Assembly (NCBI GenBank): GCA_963931925.1
Contig: OZ007570.1
Coordinates: 56,163,580 to 56,227,579, forward strand
Direction: 5' to 3'
Length of the DNA: 64,000 nucleotides
Source: Onchidella celtica
Lineage: Eukaryota > Mollusca > Gastropoda > Systellommatophora > Onchidiidae
Part shown: in pieces, positions 12,370 through 23,042 of the stretch
Position numbering within the stretch: position 1 is the stretch's first letter
Layout of the letters: every line of letters begins with the position of its first letter
Translations under genes and position numbers: made by a program
Notes under the pieces: model-generated
What the model saw: only the letters and a program-made list of their open reading frames with translations
Database searches by the model: none
Told to the model about the DNA's origin: nothing

Positions 12370-12800
12370 CTCATAAAATTATGATGGCATTCATTCTGAT
12401 CCAGAACTGACGCTAATTCTGAGAAATCAAAGAGCGTGGCTATTGTGGAATTTTATTATCTGGAATAATGTGACTAGTAGCGACAGAGCTCGTTGTTGTT
12501 TTTTCTTCTAGAGAACGATGTACAAGAGATGACTTGGTTTGATCTGACCCGATTTAGAACTTGTGCTCATGCGGAGAAATTAAAAAATCGGAATAATTTT
12601 GGAAACGTGTGTTCTGGGAAAAGCGTGTTTAGTATCAACAGAACAAGTTCTTTGTAGAGAACCAAGTACAGTAGATGATGCAGGATTTGACCGGATCCAA
12701 TTTAGAACTGATGCTAATTCTGAGAAATCCAAAACTGAAAAACCCTTCTAAAAACATGTTTTGTATCAACATATAGAATACAGAGGATTGCTGATGCCTT
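12370..12800 (+). repeat. Diverged tandem units in the 5' leader of the GPCR
   Basis: The block 'gatc-gaactga.gctaattctgagaaatc' starts at about 12397, 12540 and 12695, each followed by A-rich sequence. The last two also share 'gtgtt...gtatcaaca'. They read as two to three diverged ~145-bp repeats ending just before the start codon. Confidence 0.5.
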
Positions 12801-12831
12801 CATTTTGCACTCGAACTTTCCAGACATTACA

Positions 12832-14400
12832 ATGAATGAAACAACTGATTCTACAGACCTTGACGAAGAATCAACGGCGCTAACCGCTACTGGGATCATC
12901 CTGACTGTATTTGCTCTATTGTTGTCTGTCTTCATCATCGTGGTCAACAGTATAACGATAATAGTGATAAGGAGGACACGCAGCCTACACACGCTGTCAA
13001 ACATCTATGTCATGTCTCTGGCCACCGCTGATTTGGTGGTGGGTTTGGGTTTGATTCCCCTGTCAGCGTTCTACATTCCATCAGTCAGAATACAGTATTA
13101 CGATAAGAATGTGAATTTCTGTGTGTTTGTCCTTGGCATCAACTTGGGTATGGCTGTCGTGTCCAGTATTCACATGTCTCTGATAGCCACTGACCGGTAC
13201 CTGTACATTCTCCGTCCATACACCTATCAGAATATCATCGACAAGCGGCTGATCTTCATCATTCTCTCCATCACTTGGACATTTGGGATATTTTATGCCT
13301 TACTACCACAAGCTATCCACAATAAGGACTTTGAAAGGACAAAATGTGACGTGACTACCCTCTTACCCATCGGGTACATGTTCTACACAAACGTCACACT
13401 GTTCGTCACGTGTGTCATCATCGACGTGACTATGTACACGTTAATTTTGTACGCAGCGTTCAAGCAACGGCGGCTGATTCACACAACTACCGTCGGTCTG
13501 GATCTCAACAGGCCTTATGAACTAACGACAGCCAATAACAACGGCCTGAACAGATCTCGGGTTAGTTTTGACGATCAAAGACCGACTCAGATAAGAACAA
13601 TCCCTAATCAGGAGCCTCCACTTCATCCTTCCTCAAATACTCACGACACATCTGACCACTGCCAAGCTATACAAAGCGTCAGTGGTCAGATTGAGAAAAC
13701 TGAATACGAACACCATCCCCCAGACACCAAATGTAATGGTGAACGACCCCCAGGAGCTCAGAGAAAAAGAATGTATACAAAACGTTTTAACAGGAAACAA
13801 TCCAATGGTCACTGCAAAATTTTGAGTTCTCGGGCTGTAAATATTTCCAAAACTTGTTTACCAAATGGACATCAACAACCATCCAGATGTGCAGAAGACA
13901 CTGGACATCAGCACTCAACTATTCAGGGTAACCTTACAAATGTCGACCACGGACAAGAATCAAGAAACGGCTTCACGGACAAGAATCAACATAATATTTC
14001 CAACTCTCCTGGACATAACCGGGTTTTCCCACAAACAGCACCGAACAACACTGGGCATTTCATGAACGCGCAGCATGCCCCTGACCCGAGAAACAGCGTC
14101 AGTGCCCGCCCCAAAGGCACCTTACGAACCAAACATCTGAAATTTTTCATGACAGTTTTTGGGGTATATTTTATCTGTTTGACTCCTACAGTCGTCAGTA
14201 TGGGTGTAGATTATTTCATTACTATCACCCGAGTCGCTTACAACATGTTCAATTTGTTAGCTTTGCTCAATTCGGGGATGAATTTTATCATTTTTATCAT
14301 ACTCAACGCCAGGTTTAGGCAGGCAGTCTTTAAAATGTTTCATTTAAAAGGTGCTCGCAATATTGCAGACCCAACAGACACAACCATGATAGATTATTAA
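12832..14400 (+). CDS. Class A (rhodopsin-like) G protein-coupled receptor
   Basis: Encodes 522 residues in one open frame, an apparently intronless seven-helix receptor for the plasma membrane. I start at the ATG at 12832 (MNETT..., with an NET glycosylation site); the frame is open further upstream but has no earlier ATG in the 27 bp checked. Visible family marks: N39 in TM1; the LATAD motif with D67 in TM2; C97 at the top of TM3 paired with C172 in ECL2; DRY at 121-123; CLTP at 449-452 in place of CWxP in TM6. TM7 reads NSGMNFIIF at 480-488, so NPxxY is changed to NFIIF. Helix 8 (ARFRQAVF) and TM7 resemble adenosine/aminergic-type receptors, but the ligand cannot be told. ICL3 is very long (about 210-435), polar and Asn/His/Pro-rich. 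Not named as adenosine receptor because the binding residues were not verified. Confidence 0.92.
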   Translation: MNETTDSTDLDEESTALTATGIILTVFALLLSVFIIVVNSITIIVIRRTRSLHTLSNIYVMSLATADLVVGLGLIPLSAFYIPSVRIQYYDKNVNFCVFVLGINLGMAVVSSIHMSLIATDRYLYILRPYTYQNIIDKRLIFIILSITWTFGIFYALLPQAIHNKDFERTKCDVTTLLPIGYMFYTNVTLFVTCVIIDVTMYTLILYAAFKQRRLIHTTTVGLDLNRPYELTTANNNGLNRSRVSFDDQRPTQIRTIPNQEPPLHPSSNTHDTSDHCQAIQSVSGQIEKTEYEHHPPDTKCNGERPPGAQRKRMYTKRFNRKQSNGHCKILSSRAVNISKTCLPNGHQQPSRCAEDTGHQHSTIQGNLTNVDHGQESRNGFTDKNQHNISNSPGHNRVFPQTAPNNTGHFMNAQHAPDPRNSVSARPKGTLRTKHLKFFMTVFGVYFICLTPTVVSMGVDYFITITRVAYNMFNLLALLNSGMNFIIFIILNARFRQAVFKMFHLKGARNIADPTDTTMIDY

Positions 14401-14661
14401 GTGAAGACAACAGGAGAAGGACGTCAATTGTCGCAAAATGTGATTTTGTTCATTACTTCCTTCAACTTTTAGCTAATATCTTTAGTTTTGTTCCTCTTAT
14501 GCCGATTAAGTGAAAAACGGCCGTTGTCCAGCAAAGGAGCAAATTATCTTAGACAAGGCATTACTCTTTTCAACCTATGGACTTTCAAACTTTGCGAATT
14601 TCTCCAAACCTCCATAAAATGTTTGTGACAACTGACGTTTTCCCTTGCAGTCTTCAAGTTC
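14401..14661 (+). other. Proximal 3' region of the GPCR
   Basis: No gene. Likely 3' UTR; no canonical AATAAA was seen before the (ATTC)n tract. Confidence 0.4.
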
Positions 14662-14708
14662 ATTCATTCATTCATTCATTCATTCATTCATTCATTCATT
14701 CATTCATT
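14662..14708 (+). repeat. (ATTC)n microsatellite
   Basis: About eleven ATTC units ending in 'atttatatata'. Confidence 0.95.
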
Positions 14709-14860
14709 TATATATAATATTGAGGGTTGGCAACCAGAATGTTTTATGTCCAAAATAGCCAAATTGAGAAAAATGAGTTTGGAATTTGCAATTTTAGTGA
14801 AAATTCAAATAACTGCAGCAACCTCAACACGGTCACACGGAATGTTTTATTCAGTTATGA

Positions 14861-14866
14861 AATAAA
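14861..14866 (+). terminator. Candidate polyadenylation signal for the GPCR
   Basis: AATAAA, about 460 bp after the GPCR stop codon. Another AATAAA occurs at about 14913. Which one is used, if either, cannot be told from the sequence. Confidence 0.3.
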
Positions 14867-14869
14867 GTC

Positions 14870-15940
14870 ACACATCTTGTGTTTTGGATATTTACAGGCA
14901 TTTAAGAGCAATGAATAAAACTGGACAAAACACATTCTGGTGGAAAACCCTCGAAATGAAAACCTGCATTAAAAGAACGTAATGTTTTTTGGTGTTTTTT
15001 TTTAGCCTTTTATGGATGTGATATTGCATTCTGTTTATCTCTGTCAAGAACTTTCCTAGCCATTGTGAAAGCTGGAAAGTAAAAAATAAACAAATGAATG
15101 TCTTTGCAACATGTAAACGTGGTTTTGGTGTCTTATTAGTATAATAATTGTATTTGTTGTTTTAGAAATCCATTTTAATTTTGTTTTAGGATATTCCCGA
15201 AAAGAATCTGAAATTTAGCATCTGTTGTAAATCGTATTGACAAGATTGTCGTTTTCTTATGGCAGTGTCAACATATAGAACTGTTACAATACTGATACAA
15301 TACCTCAAACAAACATTCCTCATACCAAACTCAACATCTTTGACTGAAAATTCATATATTTGAATACTAAACAAATGTTGAAATCGCCGCTATTCCCTAA
15401 AACTGTAGTAACCAGTTTTGGCTATTTTTCAAGAGAGGCCAAAACTGTTTTATGTCAGTACCACTTTACTGGTCTAGTTATGATGAATTTTTGAAATAAC
15501 CATTCGATTATTTTTCGACTTAGGGATCTATAATCAAGATCATTCGATGCGGCTTTGAATGCAGTTGTTCAATATATATAATGATCGATTTTTCAAAATT
15601 TGAGTGACCAAGGTCTTTGGGAACGGTGACGTCATCTCCTGTTGCAAAAAGAAAAAATGAAAATCAATTATGTGACAGTTTTGTCACTCCCTTATCTTCA
15701 TGATACCTCACAGACACCCGAGATAATCTAATCTGATCAAAACCTGTAATTCCACGGTCGCTTAGTGAGAGTCCTGGATAGCTACGACTCTTCAGTGAGA
15801 GAGAATTTCTGAGCTCCATGTGACAATCACTTCTTAATCCCCAAGACAGTTTTTGTTATTGTTTTTGTGGTAGACCACACGTAACAGAAAAGGTCAAGAT
15901 ATGCGGTCTGGCCAAATGGGGGAAAAAGTATAAAATTAAG
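14870..15940. other. No gene recognised
   Basis: AT-rich sequence with short ORFs only. A TGACGTCA palindrome lies at 15627-15634. Confidence 0.55.
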
Positions 15941-15944
15941 CTGG

Positions 15945-16165
15945 TGACGCATTGAGTCAAGTCTGGTTTGAGTCTTTTCTGACTCCGTGTGCGAGGTCTG
16001 TCATTCCGCCAGCTGACTCAAGATAGTTTTGATACACCCAAGAAATAAAAAAAAAAAGACTTGCTGTTTCAGTCTCGCCGGTGCCCCAGCTCCTGTTTAA
16101 ATCCCATAATCCACTTCTCACAGAGAAAACAAAACAGTCTTGACTCAAGTGAACCATCAGTCTTG
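15945..16165. repeat. 'gagtcaagtctg' TIR-element family, copy 1
   Basis: Begins 'cattgagtcaagtctggttt' and ends near 'acaaaacagtcttgactcaagtg', the approximate inverse. The same family occurs at about 17785-17895, 37487-37640, 48742-48900, 50890-51050 and 62385-62545. All copies are about 110-220 bp and non-coding, so this is a MITE-like family. Confidence 0.55.
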
Positions 16166-16589
16166 GGCCCAAGAAAAAAAAAATTTTTTTTTAAATGCGA
16201 AGTCCTACGGAAGTGGACATGTATTAGAATACTGAGCTTTGAAAACTGAACACAATCACACGTAAATACATTCATGTATACACATCGTGCCGCATCTTAC
16301 ACAGTGTACTCTCACATAATAACCATTTACTGTCCCCCTCCCTCCCCCCCCCCCACTACATTTGAATTGACATGAAATATATATGTTCGCACCATTATAC
16401 ACTCATAGCGGTAACCATTGAAACAATCTATGGAACTGAATTTCTTTATTATTTGCAATCGCACGAAAAAAGAAACAAATCAATGGATCACAAAACATGA
16501 CTATGCTCCATTGACAAAAATTCCTGTCTGGAGTCCAGGTGCCTCCGGTTTGAGAGTCACTGAACCATATTATATATATTATGTGGACA

Positions 16590-17680
16590 CTGCACTCGGT
16601 ACACCAATGCTTTGGTGATAAATCCCCTGGAGAGTGTAATTGCAAAATTCAATACTGACGGAATAGGAAATTGGCTTTCTTATTTATAAACGGTCAAGAC
16701 ATACCATAGCTTGCGTCCGCGCACATGGCAAAGGTTAGCCACAGTAATAGGTTTGCATTCCACTCTCTCACTTGAATAATCACACAGGAACATGGAGTGA
16801 AAGAAAGACGAAGACGACAAAAGAGGAGAAGGGAAAGAGGAAGAAATAAAACGAGGACAAATGTGGGTGGATCTGACACAACCGGGCTGAAGATGAAACT
16901 TTATACATTTTTGAAAAATCAAAATAAAATAATTTTAAGACGTTTTCAAGTAAAATGTTTTAACTGAATGCAGAAAAATGGCTAATCTTTCATATCATAA
17001 ACAAATCTCAATTTCTGTACCGTACAAAATCGCCCCCCCCCCCCTTCCACCCCATGTTTTAGGTGTTTTCTCAGGAACTTGGGCTTTCACCTTCAGCTCG
17101 ATTTCGCCAGATCCACTCACACATTTTATACAGACACTGCACCCAAAAACTCCAATACTTTGGGAGTGTTACAAATGCAACAACATCTAATACTGACATA
17201 ACAGGAAATTTAGCCCTCTGATTTGTAAACACGTCAAGGCATACTATTGGTTGCGTTTGCTCACATGACAAAAGTTAGTCACAGCGGAGTTTGGGTTTGA
17301 GTTAGGAGACATCATGTGGACTCGATAACGGTCATATTGTGCTAGGGAGAAGCAAAGTCATAGAATGTGGCAAAATGATAGGACAGAAGAAGACCTTATT
17401 AGAAGCGCCCACAAAACCACCCGCTAGCCACTGTAGAAGGTTTGCATTACACGCATTTACTTGAATAAAACCACCCGCTAGCCACTGTAGAAGGTTTGCA
17501 TTACACGCATTTACTTGAATAAAACCACCCGCTAGCCACTGTAGAAGGTTTGCATTACACGCATTTACTTGAATAAAACCACACAGGAACACGCAATGAA
17601 AGGAAGACGAAGACAGTAGAGAGAAAAGAAAGAGGAAACAATAAAAACGAGGACAAATAAATAATAGAGGAAGAAGACAA
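16590..17680. repeat. Diverged segmental duplication with an embedded 54-bp x3 repeat
   Basis: The block at about 16590-16870 ('caatgctttgg', 'aatactgacggaataggaaatt', 'acacaggaacatg...gaagacgaagac', 'acgaggacaaat') recurs in the same order at about 17140-17665. In the second copy 17413-17574 is three exact 54-bp units ('aaaaccacccgctagccact' start). Because 54 is a multiple of 3, a minus ORF runs through it; I regard that ORF as spurious. Confidence 0.7.
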
Positions 17681-17784
17681 TAATGCACGCTCAGATGTAG
17701 TCTGTTTTGATCATTTTCGGCATTAACGTTTTGAGCCTTGAGATAAAAAAACATTTTCATGCGGGCGCAACATTTAGGCTGGAG

Positions 17785-17895
17785 GCACACTGGGTCAAGT
17801 CTGTTTCGTTCCGTTTTAGTAAGAGATGTGAACTATGGAGTTAAAAGGGACATTGCTCACTGGCGAGACGTAAACAGGTCTGGGTTCAGACGCGT
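17785..17895. repeat. 'gggtcaagtctg' TIR-element family, copy 2
   Basis: 'ggcacactgggtcaagtctgtttcg' matches the terminal sequence of the 15945 family; 'gtgaactatggagttaaa' matches its interior. Confidence 0.5.
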
Positions 17896-17969
17896 CAAAA
17901 TTGTCTTCAGTCAGTTGGCGGAAAGAGAGACCTCGTACACCGAGTCAAAACAAACGCAAAACAAGACTT

Positions 17970-18200
17970 AATTCCATGGGTTACCAGCATCCAGCACCAC
18001 AAGACAAGCCCTCACATGGAATCCTCAAGGGAAAAAGGAAAAGAGGCCGGCCGAAAAACACCTGGCGCCGGGACTTGGAGGCAGACACCAAGAAGATGAG
18101 TCGAACATGGCGACAGCTGGAACGACTGGCCCAGGACCGGGATGCCTGGAGAGCTCTTTTCGGCGGCTTATGTCCCAGGAGGGATCACAGGCGGAAGTAG
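17970..18200 (+). mobile_element. 5'-truncated non-LTR retrotransposon, ORF2 C-terminal tail
   Basis: The frame ends GKRKRGRPKNTWRRDLEAD, then TWRQLERLAQDRDAWR and GGLCP, then a stop at 18198. The GRPK.TWRRDLE...RDAWR pattern is the very C-terminus of many invertebrate LINE ORF2 proteins (family knowledge). Only the last ~75 residues remain, in an intact frame, so this is a short 5'-truncated insertion. Confidence 0.85.
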
Positions 18201-19439
18201 AGTGAAGTTACCAGCCATACAAATAATCTAAATAGTAATTTGCACTTTGGGAATAAAGAAATTAACATAAAAACATTGTGCGTTTTAAATGAGTTTTTTT
18301 TTTTTCTCCGAGTAATGAATTCCTTAAATCACCCAAGTTCATTTTTTATGTGACTCAGAATTGTATGTTGTCAATGCAGAAAATGACAAGCGAGTGAGAG
18401 ATAAAAATGAAAGAAAAAAAAATTAAAACTCCTTCGGTTCACGCCCTATTTTGCACTTTGTACCTCATGAGTAATTGGAAGTAAATTCTTATCAAACAAA
18501 AACCCCACCCATTTCAGCCTTTCAGGACATTAAATTGTACTGCGAACTTTCCTGAAGTGAGAATATCCAATCCCGGTCAGCTCTACTTTCCCACTCCCCA
18601 GTCTAAATCAAATCAGGACGGTTTATGCAATGTAGAGGAGGACGCGCGCACCAAGGACATCCCGCATTGTCTTCATGAATAATTGTAAAAATTGATCGTG
18701 ATACATGTATTAAGAAAGTAGAAGAAGTATAAAGTATTGACGCTCAAGCAGTTAATATCCCATCCCGCCTCCTGACATGTACAAAAACACATATTATGGC
18801 ATTCCCAGTCCACACTGAATAAAAGCGCACCTGCACGCTCTCGTATAAGGTTTGTATAACCACATGCACACACTACGTTTTTTACAGCCTTCTCATTCAC
18901 TTTGAACAATCGTCAAATGAGCGCTCGTATTATATATTTATTTTTTTTACAAATTTATGAAATATGAAAGGATACAATATAAGTTATTTAGTCCTTTTAT
19001 CTTTGTAATTCAACTGACAAATGCGCTTACTTGTTGACTGTTAACTCTTTCTTGTAATGTAATAGCCCACTTAAAAAAAAACAACGTTCAATTGTTGAAT
19101 GATTTATGACAAGACATACTTATCAAATTCACAAAGCCATTTGGAAAAACGGCATAATCAATCATACTAAGATGTCAGTTGCCATCAAAAGAATACGGAC
19201 GCTATCAAATATCAAAAATTATGATTTTGGCAGTCAGAGTTAAAATTGTGAGTCTGAGTTTAGAGGAACCACATCGAACGATAACTGTCACGTTGTGCAA
19301 TTGACAGAAGGCCATTGACAGACTACAACAGAATGATAGGCAAGGGCGACTCTATCAGAAGCGCTCACCTACATCCCTTGGCTGCCAGAAATCGTGGTGG
19401 ATAAGGAACTGTCATGAAATTTGTTCTTTACATATGTGC
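18201..19439. other. No gene recognised
   Basis: AT-rich with short ORFs. 19240-19375 holds a copy of the 'gagtttgagtttgg...gacagaa.gagacccta.cagaagcg' dispersed repeat also seen at 17290-17410, 40640-41030 and 44180-44310. Confidence 0.5.
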
Positions 19440-19441
19440 TT

Positions 19442-19442
19442 T

Positions 19443-19507
<65 letters not shown>

Positions 19508-19518
19508 CGACAACAACT
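19442..19518 (+). repeat. (AAC)n microsatellite
   Basis: About 25 units, one interruption near the end. It gives a poly-Thr ORF that I reject as a gene. Confidence 0.97.
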
Positions 19519-19744
19519 GTTCTCTGGGACAAATTAGGAATGATAATAATATATAAATATCCAAAAATATCTGTAAATTTATTTGTCACTTCAAGTCAGT
19601 CAGTTCATAATGTCTCTAACATTTATAAGAATATTTTTTGGAAGTGCATAGGTAGGGAAGATAGTGTACTACATCATCACTAAACGTGTGGAATTATTAT
19701 TGGTCTAAATTTAGTTCATTTGATTTGAATCGCGATATTAAATA

Positions 19745-20005
19745 GAATTAGTTGTCGGAGAGCCGGTGGCGGCAGGAGCGAATCGCGATTCGAGCCAATC
19801 AACGACATGGGGTTATATGAATCAAAATCATTCGAATCAGTCGGCGAGTCAGCAAGGACAAGGGTCAAACGAACGGCCTAGACCGAGCTCAGGGCAAAAC
19901 GTAGGGACAAAGAGGCTCGCTGCTCCATCGGTCATTCCGAGCAGGGAAGGTCAAGATGGAAGCCGACCTCGTGGTACGGCAGCATGGACTATAAACATAA
20001 TATAA
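19745..20005 (+). other. Orphan open frame, Ser/Gln/Arg-rich
   Basis: Frame with ATTWGYMNQNHSNQ-like low-complexity composition, then RPRPSSGQ and PSREGQDGSRPRG, ending at a stop at 20003. No ATG at the beginning and no known domain. It is higher in GC and more codon-like than its surroundings, and could be a piece of a transposon ORF1/gag or an isolated exon. I do not recognise it. Confidence 0.25.
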
Positions 20006-20969
20006 CCATGTGCTTACTGAACTTGTGTGTGTGTGTGGGGGGGGGGGGAGGGGTGGGAGGGGGAGGATCAGTCGATTTCTTTATTCAACAAAATTGAAAA
20101 ACAAACAAACAAAATATCTGCTTGGACAACACTGCACTGGCAAGGAGCAAATAATTATTAGCTTGAAATAGTTTCAAAATTTTTATTTCTCCTCTCCCGT
20201 GTAATTTGTGGAGAATGAACTGAAATGTGAAGGGTTCGATGGTCGAATTACTGCGTAGTCGAAGTTTCATCACTCCAGCCAGCAACCCTAAGGTAATCCT
20301 CTGTATAGGATGTTTGCGCAAAGCAATTGTATCGTTCCCTCGTAGATCCGCTGTTTACAGCATTGACCGACGTCTGTTTGATGTAGGGACCACACACCTA
20401 CGGTAATCCTACCTACTCTACGGAGATATCTTGCACAAATACGTCGGATTGACGCAGGGGTGCTGGCTGGGAAATTCCCTGGAATGCTTGACCTACAAGT
20501 GCCTCAACAAATTAAATGCGGGTATATTCTTCGTGTAGGTGTGCTTTACTGTATAGTATGTTTTCCTAAGTAGGCAGGAAACATCTAGTTCCCCTTGCTC
20601 CTCTCCCAATAGATCCACTCTGGACTTTTCATAGGTGCCATGCTCAATTACAATAATACATGTAATTACATTCTGCCTCCATGGGCTTAAAATTAAAACC
20701 TATCAAATTCATTGTTCCCTCATACATGAGCATAAATTGAAGAAGCATAAGAACAACAGAAAATCTATGGGGTCGCCTTCCTCCTTACAGCTTTTTCTTT
20801 TCACTATATTTTGACAGAGGTAGGATAGGTTTGCTGTCGCCAATGGGTCGTAATGGGGACAGGCGCTGATCTGGCTTCTTACCACCGGATGATGAGTGTG
20901 ATACATAATCACTACCTATAATTATAATGTTTCATAGCTATCGCAAACAGAGCAGGCAAAGCACAGAAA

Positions 20970-21285
20970 GAAAGGAATATCTTCTCTGCCTAAGCAAAGT
21001 AGGCCTATTACGCAAGAAATATCTTCCCGACCTAATAAACATGCAGAGACAAAAATATTTTCCTTGCCTAAGTTTAAGTGAATAGTTAAGAAATATCTTC
21101 TCTGCATGCGCTTTGGACATTATAGGGATTGCACAGGCTGGGGATATCTTCCTTACCTATGCCAAGTAAATAGGCAGGGGATAGCTTCCCTACCTATGCA
21201 AGGTGAATAGGTAGAGGATGTCTTCCCTACCTACGCAAAGCAAAGCGTATTGGTGGGGGATATATTCGGTACCTATGCACTTCCA
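20970..21285. repeat. Diverged tandem repeat, 'tatcttccctacctatgcaaag' theme
   Basis: About seven irregular units of 40-60 bp, each with a 'gatatcttcc-tacctatgc' core and an 'aataggtag' spacer. The terminal words 'tacctatgcacttccatatttttt' reappear inverted at about 19637-19675. Confidence 0.7.
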
Positions 21286-21633
21286 TATTTTTTTTATAAA
21301 AACTAGTGCTGGGATTATTTTAATGTGATCTATTTTCGGCCCCCCTTTTTGCTCAAGGCTACACTCTGACAATAGTTTAAACAACTATGAAATTCATTTT
21401 CTTAAGTGTCAACTAATGTAATCCAGACTCCTTTGTATCGACCTAAAGTGCTTAAAAATGCCGGGTTCAGGATTCCTTTTTAAAAATATCGATTGCCAGG
21501 ACATTGAAATAATGATTTTTTTTTCTCTCCTTTGAATAAGCCCAGCACATAAAAGATTGTGTTTGGCACGTGTTCAACTTGATGCGATTTCCCTGCCAAG
21601 CAAGGCTGTAGATTATTCTGGGAAACTTTCCGG

Positions 21634-21639
<6 letters not shown>

Positions 21640-21708
<69 letters not shown>

Positions 21709-21905
21709 GCAAAGAGAGAGGCATACAATACAGACAGAAACAGACAGAGAGAGGGAGAGAGAAAGAGAGAAAGAGAGAGAGGCAAAGAGAGAGGCATACA
21801 ATACAGACAGAAACAGACAGAGAGACAGGGAGAGAAAGAGAGAGAGGGACGCATACACAGACAGAGAGAGAGATACAGAGAGAGACACACGGGGAGACAG
21901 AGAGA

Positions 21906-21937
<32 letters not shown>

Positions 21938-21940
21938 AGG
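21640..21940 (+). repeat. (GA)n-rich complex microsatellite
   Basis: GA repeats with an imbedded ~67-bp unit ('gaggcaaagagagaggcatac...cagacagaaacagacag') present twice. The long ORFs on both strands are composition artefacts. Confidence 0.95.
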
Positions 21941-21962
21941 GTGGGAGTATACGTTTATCCAA

Positions 21963-22490
21963 GTACGCTTTTGTAGTTTAAAAAAAAGTAGATCGCATGG
22001 GGAAAAATGGCAATTTATTTGCCAAGAATACCTCCATCGAAAAGTGCAGGGTATACATTTTCTACTGGTTTCTTTCTTTCTTTCTTTCGCGTCCTTGGTT
22101 CAATAATATATTATATTCTCCCTTTCAAAATTTCCCTCCATTTCATTTTCCACTCCTCGTGCACGTGATCGATATCGTTCAGAAAACACTATTATTATCT
22201 TTGCACTTAACGACGTCTGCTATCTGTCGAAATCCAATCATCTTCGGAATTGAACAGTTTAAAGTTTCAGTTCGTTTCCATTCAAGCGAGGTGTTGTGAT
22301 CTAAGAAAAGAAAGCTGATGAATTCTTCCATTAATTTTTTTTTTACGATGAATGAAGATAACAAAAGAAACGATGTTTACAACCTTGAGAAATATTATAA
22401 AAACCACAGAAAAACTGGGGGGGGGGGGGGTCGCGGGGTCGCGGCAGGGCTATAAGCAATGTTAAAATCGGGCAAAAAGAAAAAGTTGTA
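21963..22490. other. No gene recognised
   Basis: Ends with 'gggcaaaaagaaaaagttgtacgtag', the inverse of the 105-200 repeat family, leading directly into the 80-bp array. Confidence 0.5.
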
Positions 22491-23042
22491 CGTAGCGAAA
22501 CCCTGCGTGAGAAATAAAACCCAAACGATACAAAGCAAACTAAAGAGAAGACAGAAAATGCTCAAATTTATGTAGCGAAACCCTGCGTGAGAAATAAAAC
22601 CCAAACGATACAAAGCAAACTAAAGAGAAGACAGAAAATGCTCAAATTTATGTAGCGAAACCCTGCGTGAGAAATAAAACCCAAACGATACAAAGCAAAC
22701 TAAAGAGAAGACAGAAAATGCTCAAATTTATGTAGCGAAACCCTGCGTGAGAAATAAAACCCAAACGATACAAAGCAAACTAGAGAGAAGACAGAAAATG
22801 CTCAAATTTATGTAGCGAAACCCTGCGTGAGAAATAAAACCCAAACGATACAAAGCAAACTAAAGAGAAGACAGAAAATGCTCAAATTTATGTAGCGAAA
22901 CCCTGCGTGAGAAATAAAACCCAAACGATACAAAGCAAACTAGAGAGAAGACAGAAAATGCTCAAATTTATGTAGCGAAACCCTGCGTGAGAAATAAAAC
23001 CCAAACGATACAAAGCAAACTAAAGAGAAGACAGAAAATGTG
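22491..23042. repeat. Seven-unit 80-bp tandem array
   Basis: Seven near-identical 80-bp units start at about 22493, 22573, 22653, 22733, 22813, 22893 and 22973 with 'tagcgaaaccctgcgtgag'. Units four and six carry 'tagagagaag' instead of 'taaagagaag', suggesting a two-unit step in the expansion. The unit head is the inverse of the 'ctcacgcgaggctttgcta' interspersed family. Confidence 0.95.

Noticed and set aside
12805..12831. Longer N-terminus for the GPCR starting at 12805
   Set aside because: The codon there is TTG; the first ATG is at 12832 and is followed by a glycosylation motif typical of a receptor N-terminus.
17332..17790. 152-codon minus ORF with three 18-residue repeats
   Set aside because: The repeat comes from a 54-bp DNA unit (a multiple of three); the flanks are a diverged non-coding duplication and there is no domain.
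19414..19683. Poly-threonine ORF
   Set aside because: Product of an (AAC)n microsatellite.
21480..21976. Long ORFs on both strands (Ser/Leu- and Arg/Glu-rich)
   Set aside because: Translations of a (GA)n/(CT)n microsatellite.
22491..23042. Regular array that could suggest a CRISPR
   Set aside because: The 80-bp units are contiguous with no variable spacers, and the setting is a eukaryotic genome.
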